This document shows, piece by piece, positions 1 to 5,224 of a stretch of 5,224 bases of DNA. Source of the DNA: JAUREX01 sp044356825 (GTDB taxonomy: Bacteria > Pseudomonadota > Alphaproteobacteria > Rhodobacterales > Rhodobacteraceae); assembly GCA_044356825.1 (NCBI GenBank), contig JBIKVM010000206.1, forward strand, positions 1-5,224, given 5' to 3'. Each line of letters starts with the position of its first letter. Positions within the stretch are counted from its first letter, which is position 1. The position numbers and the translations under genes are program-made. The notes beneath the pieces were generated by a model that saw only the letters and a program-made list of their open reading frames with translations, ran no database searches and had not been told where the DNA came from.

Positions 1-37
1 GCCGTCTTTTTCCATGTTTGGGATGTGGCATGTTAAA

Positions 38-59
38 CGCGACATGTCAAGATGTCGTG
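38..59. promoter_or_regulatory. 22-bp dyad, copy 1 (operator-like)
   Basis: Arms CGACA (40-44) and TGTCG (53-57) are perfect inverted repeats around an 8-base spacer, and the outer C38/G59 also pair. The same 22-bp layout recurs at 2356-2377 with 17 of 22 identical positions. It lies 48 bases beyond the stop of the leftward ClpP-like gene, in a lower-GC stretch. It is therefore either the control site of a gene lying off the left edge or a weak transcription-end hairpin for the leftward pair. Read leftward, the stem is followed by only three T's, so an operator is more likely. The leftward strand also carries an exact TTGACA (50-45) in the spacer and right arm, but no convincing -10 follows it. 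Confidence 0.45.
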
Positions 60-106
60 TAACGCACCGCGTTGACCCCCTGCGCGCGTCAAAGCCAGCA
101 CCGCCA

Positions 107-874
107 TCAGTCGGTCATCTCCGTCGCGAGGCCGCTCGCGGCCAGTTCCGCCTCGACGAGGATGTAGATGTCATCGGGCGGGGTGCTGAGCGAATGCTGC
201 ATGATCGCGGCATCGACGCCCATCGCGATCAGATGGCGCATCGTGGCGCCGTGCCCCTTCTGGATGTCCTCAACCGCGAGGATGACCGGCATGAGCCTCG
301 GGGTTTCGAAGAAATGCTGGTGCAGACCCACCGCCCCTCTGCGCGAAACCCGCCGCTCGACGCCGCCTGCGAGCATGTAGGGGCAGGAGGAGAGGCAACT
401 GGCGCCAGGAAGGATCAGGGTCGTGGCGTCGCGGCCGCGCAAGATCTGGCCGATCTCGATCGCCTCGTATACGAGGCCGCCGCCGCTGTGCAGCGCGATG
501 GGCGGAAGTTCGGCGGGGAAGTCGCGCAGTCGGGTGCGCAGGCGCCGCGCGTCGCCCTCCTCGATGGTGCCGCTGACAAGCAGGATGCGTCCGAGATCGG
601 GGTGGGTCGTCTCGACGAAGGCAAGGCGCTCGGATGTGTCATCGGGCAACGGGATCAGCGAGGGCGCGTCGCGCAGGACCGTGCGAGGCCGGGCCGCATC
701 ATAGGTGCGCCGCTGATCGCCCGGGGTCACCGGTTCGGGCAAAACCGCGGGCGTCGGTGCGCGCTGGGGGATCTGACGCGCCTCAAGCTCGCCAAGAAGC
801 AGGAAGCCGGCAAGTGCGGCCTGCCCGATCAGGATGGCGGTGATCCCGCGCTGGATTGAGAACCCCATCGCCAT
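107..874 (-). CDS. Membrane-anchored ClpP-fold periplasmic protein (COG3904-like)
   Basis: This 255-aa protein has a short N-terminus, one hydrophobic segment at about 9-30 (uncleaved anchor or signal), a Pro/Arg-rich linker to about 75, then a ClpP/crotonase-type domain. Family-like landmarks are visible. A Ser-Gly-Gly-Gly loop at 130-133 is followed by a helix (VYEAIEIGQILR). A CLSSC block at 160-164 corresponds to the CASAC block of relatives and puts the likely nucleophile at Ser162. VGLHQ at 182-186 supplies the likely His185. The C-terminal MRHLIAMGVD and IYILVEAEL segments also fit this group. I did not assign the third triad residue. The protein is probably inner-membrane anchored and faces the periplasm; peptidase activity is inferred, not shown. 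The start at 874 follows the upstream stop by 5 bases, implying translational coupling to the four-helix protein. An in-frame ATG two codons later (868) is an alternative start. The Shine-Dalgarno is weak (GAGCGGG). Confidence 0.82.
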   Translation of the reverse strand: MAMGFSIQRGITAILIGQAALAGFLLLGELEARQIPQRAPTPAVLPEPVTPGDQRRTYDAARPRTVLRDAPSLIPLPDDTSERLAFVETTHPDLGRILLVSGTIEEGDARRLRTRLRDFPAELPPIALHSGGGLVYEAIEIGQILRGRDATTLILPGASCLSSCPYMLAGGVERRVSRRGAVGLHQHFFETPRLMPVILAVEDIQKGHGATMRHLIAMGVDAAIMQHSLSTPPDDIYILVEAELAASGLATEMTD

Positions 875-879
875 CCCGC

Positions 880-2208
880 TCAGTCCACCGTCGGGACCGG
901 GCTCGCGCCGGGCGCGCTGTGCTCATGACCCTGGCGACGGCGGATCTCGGCATCCGCCGCCGCCATCGAAAATTCGACATCGCGCATGGCGTTCATCGCG
1001 GCCTTGAGGTCGGCGAGCGTCAGGGTCTCCTCGATCCCGAGACCATCGCGCCCCTTTCGGATCGCGGCCTGCGCGATCGCGAGCACGAAGACGAGGACAC
1101 CGGGCAAGAGGTCGATCGCGATGGCGCCCGCCCAGGAGGGCACGAAGTTCCCGGCGTAGCGGATCACCGCATCAGCGCTCGAGATCGGATTGTAGGCGGT
1201 CTCGATCGGTGGCTCCATCTCGAGTACCTCGCCTGCCGCGCGCCGCAGCGTCCGGCTCCGCTGATCGAGGGCATTCAGGACCGAGGCAATGGTCGAGGAT
1301 TGCGCGTCGCGCACTGTCGTGTTCCTGCCGTCAAGTTCGGGCAGCACCACCGAGGCCGGCAGATCCTCGGCAGCGCGCGCGACGAGCGGGGCGACCGAGT
1401 ACTGGTTGAGGCTCGTGATCGTTCCGGCGAGGCGCACGCTCTCCTCGGCGAAAGCGACCGAGCGCTGATCGATCCGCCCAGGTGCCACCGTCAGCGCGCG
1501 CATGCGCACGAGGGTGGCATTGCCCTGCTCGAAGGCAGTCTCGATCAGCGGCTGCTGCCCGGCGATCTGGTCCTCGAGGTTGCGCAATTCCTCCGTCTTC
1601 TGGGTGAGGACGCGAAACACCGCCCCCTCGCCCGGCGTCCCCGACAACTCGCCCGCGCGTTCCTGCTGGGCGAGGGCCTCGAAGGCCTCCCTCGCTCGGC
1701 GCACCTCGCGCCCGAGCGCTTGCCCCGAAAGGGCGATGTCATGGGCGCGCTCGAGCGCGCTCTGATAATCCCTGACCGCATGCTCAAGGTGCTGCTCGAC
1801 CGCTGCCGACCCGGCAAGGGCGGCAGCATTGAGCCAGCTCGACATCGCGATGATCGCGAGCGATCCGATCATCGTCGAGACCGTCAGCCCCACGAGACCG
1901 CTCGCGGACCGCATCGCTGGCAGTAGTCGGAGCATGTAGCTCCAGAAGACGAAGATCCCGGCGGAGACGGCGATCGAGTAGGCGACCGCAGCAAAGAAGC
2001 TCATCGCGCCGGTGTCCTCGAGGATCGAGGAGACGCCGAGGTAGGTATAGATGCCCGAGGCGATGGCGAGGATCCCGAGTGCCGCGGGCGTGAAGCTCTC
2101 GAGCCAGGCGAGGTGCCCCTCGAGTTCCTTCGCGGTGCGCAGCCCCTTGGCCTCCTCGGCCGAGATGCGCTTCTCCGCCCGCCCCGCCTGACCGACCTGT
2201 CCGTCCAT
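880..2208 (-). CDS. Four-helix membrane protein with large periplasmic helical domain, function unknown
   Basis: I do not recognise a named family. From the ATG at 2208 the protein is 442 aa. Predicted transmembrane helices are at about 41-60, 70-92, 103-126 and 358-383. Between the third and fourth lies about 230 residues of Glu/Arg/Ala/Leu/Gln-rich sequence (130-330) typical of long amphipathic or coiled-coil helices. Positive charges after helix 2 (RLLPAMR) and helix 4 (IRKGR), with an acidic loop after helix 1, support N- and C-termini inside and the helical domain in the periplasm. The charged tail ends in His/Pro-rich sequence. The layout recalls DUF4407-type proteins, but I do not see their signature. 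A TTG at 2220 would add four residues (M-G-G-G); I prefer the ATG because the intervening GGGGGGC then serves as a ribosome site. It is the first gene of a two-gene leftward operon with the ClpP-like gene. Confidence 0.8.
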   Translation of the reverse strand: MDGQVGQAGRAEKRISAEEAKGLRTAKELEGHLAWLESFTPAALGILAIASGIYTYLGVSSILEDTGAMSFFAAVAYSIAVSAGIFVFWSYMLRLLPAMRSASGLVGLTVSTMIGSLAIIAMSSWLNAAALAGSAAVEQHLEHAVRDYQSALERAHDIALSGQALGREVRRAREAFEALAQQERAGELSGTPGEGAVFRVLTQKTEELRNLEDQIAGQQPLIETAFEQGNATLVRMRALTVAPGRIDQRSVAFAEESVRLAGTITSLNQYSVAPLVARAAEDLPASVVLPELDGRNTTVRDAQSSTIASVLNALDQRSRTLRRAAGEVLEMEPPIETAYNPISSADAVIRYAGNFVPSWAGAIAIDLLPGVLVFVLAIAQAAIRKGRDGLGIEETLTLADLKAAMNAMRDVEFSMAAADAEIRRRQGHEHSAPGASPVPTVD

Positions 2209-2355
2209 GCCGCCCCCCAATCGCGCGCCGAAGTCACGGTTCGACCAGTGCCGCGTGATGCGCGGACGAATCGGTCGCCTCGATGCGCGGCATCGCTTCA
2301 GGATTTGTTTACCATTGGGAGGCGTCAGAACCTGTCATGCCCTCGCGCGATCTTG

Positions 2356-2377
2356 CACGACAGGCCATCATGTCGTG
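2356..2377. promoter_or_regulatory. 22-bp dyad, copy 2 (operator-like)
   Basis: CACGACA (2356-2362) and TGTCGTG (2371-2377) form a perfect 7-bp inverted repeat with an 8-base spacer. The geometry is the same as the copy at 38-59. It lies about 150 bases upstream of the leftward start and about 90 bases upstream of the rightward -35, where a shared repressor or activator of divergent operons would sit. A poor leftward -10 candidate (TAGAGT, 2384-2379) abuts it, so binding there could cover the leftward transcription start. I do not recognise the motif as the site of a known regulator. Confidence 0.5.
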
Positions 2378-2459
2378 AACTCTACACCTTGGCCGGCAGC
2401 AAACCACAAAGGCGTATCCGAGTTGCCTCGTGATTGGTTTGAGGGGGACCGTCGTCGAA

Positions 2460-2475
2460 CGACAGGCTCGACAGG
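2460..2475 (+). repeat. Tandem CGACAGG half-sites
   Basis: CGACAGG occurs at 2460-2466 and again at 2469-2475, a 9-base period. The same heptamer forms the left part of the dyad at 2358-2364, and its inverted core CCTGTC lies at 2331-2336. The second tandem copy contains most of the -35 hexamer of the rightward promoter. The arrangement fits a regulator that contacts single half-sites as well as the full dyad, but the units are short and this is inference. Confidence 0.4.
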
Positions 2476-2496
2476 GCGTGCTCGGGCGCGTATAAG
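2468..2496 (+). promoter_or_regulatory. Sigma70-type promoter for the rightward operon
   Basis: TCGACA (2468-2473) and TATAAG (2491-2496) each differ from the consensus hexamer at one position and are separated by exactly 17 bases. It is the best promoter match I found by eye in the window. Transcription would begin near 2503, giving a leader of about 140 nt before the ATG at 2645. The -35 overlaps a CGACAGG half-site, so bound regulator would probably block RNA polymerase. Confidence 0.55.
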
Positions 2497-2512
2497 TAGG
2501 GAAGCATCAAGA

Positions 2513-2527
2513 GAGGACTTTGTCCTC
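2513..2527 (+). other. Small hairpin at the 5' end of the rightward leader
   Basis: GAGGAC (2513-2518) and GTCCTC (2522-2527) are perfect inverted repeats around TTT. It starts about 10 nt after the predicted transcription start, where a 5' stem could protect the mRNA. No T-run follows, so it is not an intrinsic terminator. Confidence 0.4.
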
Positions 2528-2535
2528 GCCAACCT

Positions 2536-2586
2536 GCCGGACCCGGCAAGGTGGTCGCCCGCGAGGGGATGTGGCCGGACCGGCAA
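2536..2586 (+). repeat. Duplicated near-palindromic element in the leader
   Basis: GCCGGACCCGGCAA (2536-2549) and GCCGGACCGGCAA (2574-2586) are the same sequence apart from one C, 38 bases apart. Each is nearly self-complementary: TGCCGG/CCGGCA around AC in the first, GCCGG/CCGGC around A in the second. In RNA each could fold alone or pair with the other, giving alternative structures ahead of the ribosome site. In DNA they could be a pair of protein sites. GC-rich sequence makes such matches easier, so confidence is moderate. Confidence 0.4.
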
Positions 2587-2644
2587 CTGTGGGGTTGGCA
2601 CCATCCGCAGGCGATCATTCCCGGGCCCCATGAGGGAGACCGAG

Positions 2645-3325
2645 ATGGAACGTCGCGACTTTCTGGCCGCCGCAACCGCGCTGGGCGCGATCGCCTGTGC
2701 GCCGCCGGCTGCGGCCTTCGCGCCCGTGCCGCTTCGGGCGGAGCCGCGCAGGCGCCTCATCTTTCCCCGGCCCGACCGGAACGGCGGGTGGCTCTTGCAC
2801 AGCGACGGGCCCGAGGCGCCCCCGGCCACGGTGAGGCGCGCGGTGATCGAGCGGGTCTTCGGCGCGGGCACCTTCGACACCCTCCGTCTGCCCGACCACT
2901 GGGCGATGATCGAGGCGGGGTGGTTCGGGGGCGAGGACCTCCACCACCCCATCCCGGTCGCCGACGAGGTCCATGACCTCTGGCGGGCCTTCCACCACCC
3001 GGTGTGCGAGGCCCATGACCTGATCGCCGACCTCTTCGGCGCAAGGACCCCGGGCCACCTCGGCTGCCCGGAGATGATCGCGCGGGGCCTCGAGATGGCC
3101 GAGCATCCCTGCACCCCCCGCTTCGCCACCGCCCGCATCCGGTCGGACGAGCGCCTCCGCGACCTTGCCGCCGAGGTTGCGCGCCGGACCGACCGCCTCG
3201 CCATCGTGCTGCCCGAAGAGGTGCGCTGGCGGATGGATGTGCGCGGCGCGGCGCCCGACCCTGCGGCGGAAAAGTTCAATCGCACTTCCCGCACGACCCC
3301 CTTCAAAGGTGCCAGAAAGGTCTGA
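2645..3325 (+). CDS. Predicted Tat-exported protein of unknown family
   Basis: This is a 226-aa protein. The N-terminus MERRDFLAAATALGAIAC has the twin-arginine pattern (Arg3-Arg4-Asp-Phe-Leu) and a hydrophobic stretch, with a possible signal-peptidase site after Ala22-Ala24. The AIAC at 15-18 is a loose lipobox, so a Tat lipoprotein is also possible. The mature part is mixed alpha/beta-looking and unusually rich in His, Asp, Glu and Trp between about 84 and 156. It includes HH at 100-101 and 117-118, Cys121, His124, Cys141, His154 and Cys156, which could bind metal, though no known motif is met. I do not recognise the family. The start at 2645 is chosen because AGGGAG (2633-2638) lies 6 bases before it; an in-frame ATG at 2630 would add five residues. 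It is probably the first gene of an operon with the SNF2 gene 82 bases downstream. Transport by Tat suggests it folds before export. Confidence 0.68.
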   Translation: MERRDFLAAATALGAIACAPPAAAFAPVPLRAEPRRRLIFPRPDRNGGWLLHSDGPEAPPATVRRAVIERVFGAGTFDTLRLPDHWAMIEAGWFGGEDLHHPIPVADEVHDLWRAFHHPVCEAHDLIADLFGARTPGHLGCPEMIARGLEMAEHPCTPRFATARIRSDERLRDLAAEVARRTDRLAIVLPEEVRWRMDVRGAAPDPAAEKFNRTSRTTPFKGARKV

Positions 3326-3407
3326 CCCGCCCAAGGGTTCGGCAGTTGATGATCAGATTGTGCGCCGGGGCATCCTGCCCGAAGCACTAAAGAGACGAGG
3401 ACCGGAC

Positions 3408-5165
3408 ATGACACCGACCATCACCCTTGCCCCCGGGATCGACCGGATCGCCGCGGGCAGCCTCTATCCCCACCAGTCCGACGGCGTGGCCTTCCTGCTC
3501 TCCAAGCGCCGCGCCATCCTTGCCGACGACATGGGCCTCGGCAAGACGCGGCAGGCCATCGTCGCGATGGAGGCGGGCGTGCCCGAGGGGCCGATCCTTG
3601 TCGTCTGCCCCGCCTCGCTCAAGCTCAACTGGCGGCGCGAAATCCGCATGCTCGATCCCGACGCCGCGATCGAGGTCGTGGGCGCGGGCGACGCCCCGCC
3701 CGTGGCGCCGCGCTGGGTGATCGTGAACTACGACCTGCTCGGCCGCCATGCCGAACGGCTCCATGCCGTCGGCTGGTCGGGCGTCATCCTCGACGAGGCG
3801 CATTTCATCAAGAACGCCTCGCAGCGCACCAACCACTGCCTGAAACTGCTCGGGGTGCAGGACGGGGCACATGCGCCCCTGATCGGGCCCGACCTCGTCT
3901 TCCTGCTCACCGGGACGCCGATGACGAACCGGCCCAAGGACCTCTTCAACCTTCTGCGCTGCGTCGGCCACCCGGCGGCGCGCTCCTTCCTGAGCTTCGC
4001 CAAGCGCTATTGCGATGCCTATCGCAACGACTACGGCTGGGTCACGACCGGGGCCTCGAACCTCGAGGAGTTGAACCTGCTCATGAAGGAGGTCTCGATC
4101 CGCCGGCGCAAGGAAGAGGTGCTCGACCTCCCGCCCAAGATCAGGAGCTTCGTGCCCGTCGACATCTCGGGCAGCAAGGCCGCCTTCGGGGCGGTCGAGG
4201 GGTTCCTCGAGTGGTTCGCGGCCAGCGATCCCGCGCGGCCCAACGATACCGAGTTCCTCGCGCGGCTGACCAAGGTGCGGGTGGCCCTGCACAAGGCCAA
4301 GCAGAAGGCGGTCGAGGAGCGCATCCGCGACGTGGTCGCGGGTGGCGAGAAGGTCGTGGTCTTCACCTGCTTTGCCGAAGGCATCGCCCGCCACAAGGCG
4401 GCCTTGGGCGAGAGCGCGGTGACGATCACGGGCTCGGACACGGCCGAGGAACGCATGCGCGCGGTCGACCGCTTCCAGTCAGAGGCGGGCGTCCGGGTGG
4501 CGCTGTGCAACATCATCGCGGGCGGGGTCGGCATCACGCTGACGGCGGGGACGCATGTGATCTTTCAGGACCTCGACTGGGTGCCGGCGAACCACGCGCA
4601 GGCCGAGGACCGCTGCTATCGCCTCGGTCAGCGCCACCGCGTCACGGTCGAATACATGATCGCGGCCGGCACGCTCGACGGCTTCGTGTCGGAGTTGCTC
4701 GCGGCCAAGATGGCGCTGATCGCGGCGGTGGAGGCCGACCGCCTCCCCTCGGGGAGCCTGCTGGCCGAGATCGAGGCGCGCCTGCGCAGCCTCGGCCCCG
4801 CGCTGCTGCAAGAGGCCCGCGCCGCGCAGGCCACGGGCGACGCCGCCGCGCGCATCGCGGCACTCGCCGCCACCGGCCGCCGCCCCCCGGGGCCGCGCGA
4901 GGACGCCGGCAAGACCCCCCTCGCCGAAACCGGCCAGTGGGAGTTCACGAGCACCCGCGACCCCGCCGCCCGCTACCGCGTCACCTTCGGCCGCGCCGGC
5001 CACCTCGAATGCACCTGCCAAGGCTTCGCCTACCGCGGCAACTGCAAGCACGTGCAGGAGGTGAGACAATGCACCACGTATAACGCAAGTGCTTTTGGGA
5101 GATCTGCTCTAATGTCGATAAAGAAGGGAACGTCTGAAAAACCTGCGCGTTTTGACGTGATCTGA
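3408..5165 (+). CDS. SNF2-family DNA-remodelling ATPase with C-terminal SWIM zinc finger; altered C-terminal tail
   Basis: This 585-aa protein has a complete, compact SNF2 core: LYPHQSDGV (19-27), Walker A DDMGLGKT (40-47), LVVCPASL (64-71), DEAH box (129-132), LTGTP (167-171), RRRKEEVLDLP (232-242), VVVFT (316-320), GGVGITLT (372-379) and QAEDRCYRLGQ (398-408). An Ala/Arg-rich linker leads to a SWIM finger, Cys535-x-Cys537-x8-Cys546-x-His548. This layout fits small SMARCAL1/ZRANB3-like proteins that translocate on double-stranded DNA or anneal strands; the cytoplasmic role in repair, replication or mobile-element biology is inferred. GAGGA (3397-3401) 6 bases upstream supports the ATG at 3408; earlier in-frame codons overlap the previous gene. 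The GC3-rich coding style stops near residue 556. The last ~30 residues come from lower-GC DNA and appear to be readthrough into an inserted element. The SWIM ligands remain intact, so the protein may still work. Confidence 0.9.
   Translation: MTPTITLAPGIDRIAAGSLYPHQSDGVAFLLSKRRAILADDMGLGKTRQAIVAMEAGVPEGPILVVCPASLKLNWRREIRMLDPDAAIEVVGAGDAPPVAPRWVIVNYDLLGRHAERLHAVGWSGVILDEAHFIKNASQRTNHCLKLLGVQDGAHAPLIGPDLVFLLTGTPMTNRPKDLFNLLRCVGHPAARSFLSFAKRYCDAYRNDYGWVTTGASNLEELNLLMKEVSIRRRKEEVLDLPPKIRSFVPVDISGSKAAFGAVEGFLEWFAASDPARPNDTEFLARLTKVRVALHKAKQKAVEERIRDVVAGGEKVVVFTCFAEGIARHKAALGESAVTITGSDTAEERMRAVDRFQSEAGVRVALCNIIAGGVGITLTAGTHVIFQDLDWVPANHAQAEDRCYRLGQRHRVTVEYMIAAGTLDGFVSELLAAKMALIAAVEADRLPSGSLLAEIEARLRSLGPALLQEARAAQATGDAAARIAALAATGRRPPGPREDAGKTPLAETGQWEFTSTRDPAARYRVTFGRAGHLECTCQGFAYRGNCKHVQEVRQCTTYNASAFGRSALMSIKKGTSEKPARFDVI
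5056..5064 (+). promoter_or_regulatory. Perfect Shine-Dalgarno inside the SNF2 3' end
   Basis: AGGAGGTGA is a nine-base match to the complement of the 16S rRNA 3' tail, with its GGAGG core 7 bases before the ATG at 5069. It lies within the SNF2 reading frame just after the SWIM codons, the classic arrangement for a translationally coupled next gene. Its strength argues that a real gene once began here. Confidence 0.65.
5069..5083 (+). pseudogene. Start of a downstream gene, cut off after four codons
   Basis: ATG at 5069 is followed by only His-His-Val and then TAA at 5081-5083. The strong ribosome site before it and its overlap with the SNF2 3' end suggest this was the third gene of the rightward operon. 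The stop coincides with the change from GC-rich coding DNA to the lower-GC segment, so the rest of the gene was probably displaced or separated by the insertion. Its identity cannot be told from four codons. Alternatively it is a tiny leader peptide. Confidence 0.45.
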
Positions 5166-5224
5166 TAGGATTTCCGGGACGTGACGAGGAGCCCTGCCGA
5201 TGCCGAAACAGCCCGCCATTCCCG
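5081..5224 (+). mobile_element. Probable left end of an insertion sequence (partial)
   Basis: G+C falls to 40 of 90 bases at 5081-5170, against 42 of 60 at 4981-5040. The change is abrupt and coincides with loss of protein-family character in the SNF2 tail. A new ribosome site and a start codon resembling a transposase N-terminus follow within 120 bases, the usual distance in compact IS elements. I cannot fix the exact terminal base: candidates lie between 5080 and 5100, and the opposite inverted repeat is outside the window. The family assignment (IS5-like) rests only on the first residues of the next gene. Confidence 0.5.
5200..5224 (+). CDS. N-terminus of a probable transposase (runs off the right edge)
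   Basis: The ATG at 5200 is preceded by GAGGAG (5186-5191) at a good 8-base spacing, and eight codons are visible: MPKQPAIP. From memory, many IS5-family transposases of Alphaproteobacteria begin with a similar Lys-Gln-Pro-rich stretch before a TRRE-type segment, which would lie just outside. Eight residues cannot prove this. The support is mainly the low-GC leader, the compact spacing and the disruption of the upstream operon. Confidence 0.45.

Larger units (their letters stand above)
2209..2644. other. Divergent intergenic control region
   Basis: This stretch of about 435 bases separates the leftward and rightward operons. The rightward frame is open through it, but the translation is Arg/Ser/Gly-rich with no family character, so I treat it as non-coding. 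It holds the second 22-bp dyad (2356-2377), a tandem CGACAGG pair on a good rightward promoter (2460-2496), a short hairpin (2513-2527) and a duplicated GCCGGACC(C)GGCAA element (2536-2586). A further inverted CCTGTC half-site lies at 2331-2336. An inverted repeat CAAACCA/TGGTTTG spans 2400-2406 and 2435-2441 and could be chance. No tRNA or recognised riboswitch is visible. Confidence 0.7.

Noticed and set aside
72..92. TTGAC-N11-GTCAA inverted repeat after the ClpP-like gene
   Set aside because: Five-base arms with a long spacer and no T-run on either strand; compatible with chance.
14..859. Long rightward open frame opposite the ClpP-like gene
   Set aside because: It is the antisense shadow of a gene with clear family landmarks; its translation is Arg/Gly/Asp-rich with no domain character, as expected in GC-rich DNA.
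856..1926. 356-codon rightward open frame opposite the four-helix gene
   Set aside because: The opposite strand gives four clean hydrophobic segments and a coupled downstream start, while this frame gives low-complexity charged sequence.
2379..2409. Leftward promoter TTGTGG / TAGAGT
   Set aside because: The spacing is 19 bases and both boxes are poor, so I mention it only in connection with the dyad.
2400..2441. CAAACCA / TGGTTTG inverted repeat with a 28-base spacer
   Set aside because: A 7-base match at this spacing is expected about once by chance in a region this size, and there is no second copy.
2571..2607. Cobalamin-riboswitch resemblance (GCAACTGT region)
   Set aside because: Only this short stretch matches. 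I do not find the other conserved core segments, and the downstream gene is not a known B12 target.
2207..2644. In-frame N-terminal extension of the Tat-type protein
   Set aside because: It lacks family-like sequence, contains the predicted promoter and hairpins, and a well-placed ribosome site supports the ATG at 2645.
3368..3380. Hairpin GGGCA-TCC-TGCCC between the Tat-type gene and SNF2
   Set aside because: The stem is five pairs with no T-run, so it is not a convincing terminator; the two genes are more likely co-transcribed.
3387..4394. 335-codon leftward frame inside the SNF2 gene
   Set aside because: The SNF2 motifs in the other strand are unambiguous; this is a shadow.
4010..5083. 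357-codon rightward frame overlapping SNF2 in another phase
   Set aside because: Its translation is Arg/Gly/Pro repeats from GC-rich codon shift. Only its last four codons, after the strong ribosome site, are of interest.
56..5087. CGTGTAACGCA (56-66) and CGTATAACGCA (5077-5087) as a long-range direct repeat
   Set aside because: Ten of eleven bases match, but the match is short, the sites are 5 kb apart and neither flank continues it. Not enough for element ends.

Overview
The window is GC-rich (about 70% in the coding stretches I counted by hand) and looks like an accessory or plasmid-like region of an alphaproteobacterium. The order Rhodobacterales is my best guess, from codon use, the style of the proteins and the IS-like end. 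I cannot place it more closely, and I cannot tell chromosome from plasmid.

Layout. Positions 1-106 are a non-coding edge with a lower-GC start (28 G+C in the first 60 bases) and a short dyad. Two leftward genes follow, packed 5 bases apart. The upstream one, 880-2208, encodes a membrane protein with four predicted transmembrane helices and a large helical, coiled-coil-like domain. The downstream one, 107-874, encodes a membrane-anchored ClpP-fold protein resembling the 'predicted periplasmic protein' group COG3904. Positions 2209-2644 are a divergent control region of about 435 bases. Two rightward genes follow: a small predicted Tat-exported protein of unknown family (2645-3325) and, 82 bases later, a SNF2-family ATPase with a C-terminal SWIM zinc finger (3408-5165). 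The last ~145 bases have a different composition. They overwrite the natural end of the SNF2 gene and the start of a further gene, and they lead into a new start codon that I read as the beginning of a transposase, probably IS5-type.

How it may work together. Topology prediction puts both the helical domain of the four-helix protein and the ClpP-like domain in the periplasm, so the leftward pair could form one envelope assembly. The rightward pair joins an exported protein to a DNA-remodelling ATPase, which is odd unless they share only regulation. A 22-bp dyad of form CRCGACA-N8-TGTCGTG occurs twice, at 38-59 and in the divergent control region at 2356-2377. Further CGACAGG half-sites lie on the -35 element of the best rightward promoter. 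This suggests one unseen regulator controls both directions. It is the most original signal in the window, together with the remodelled SNF2 3' end.
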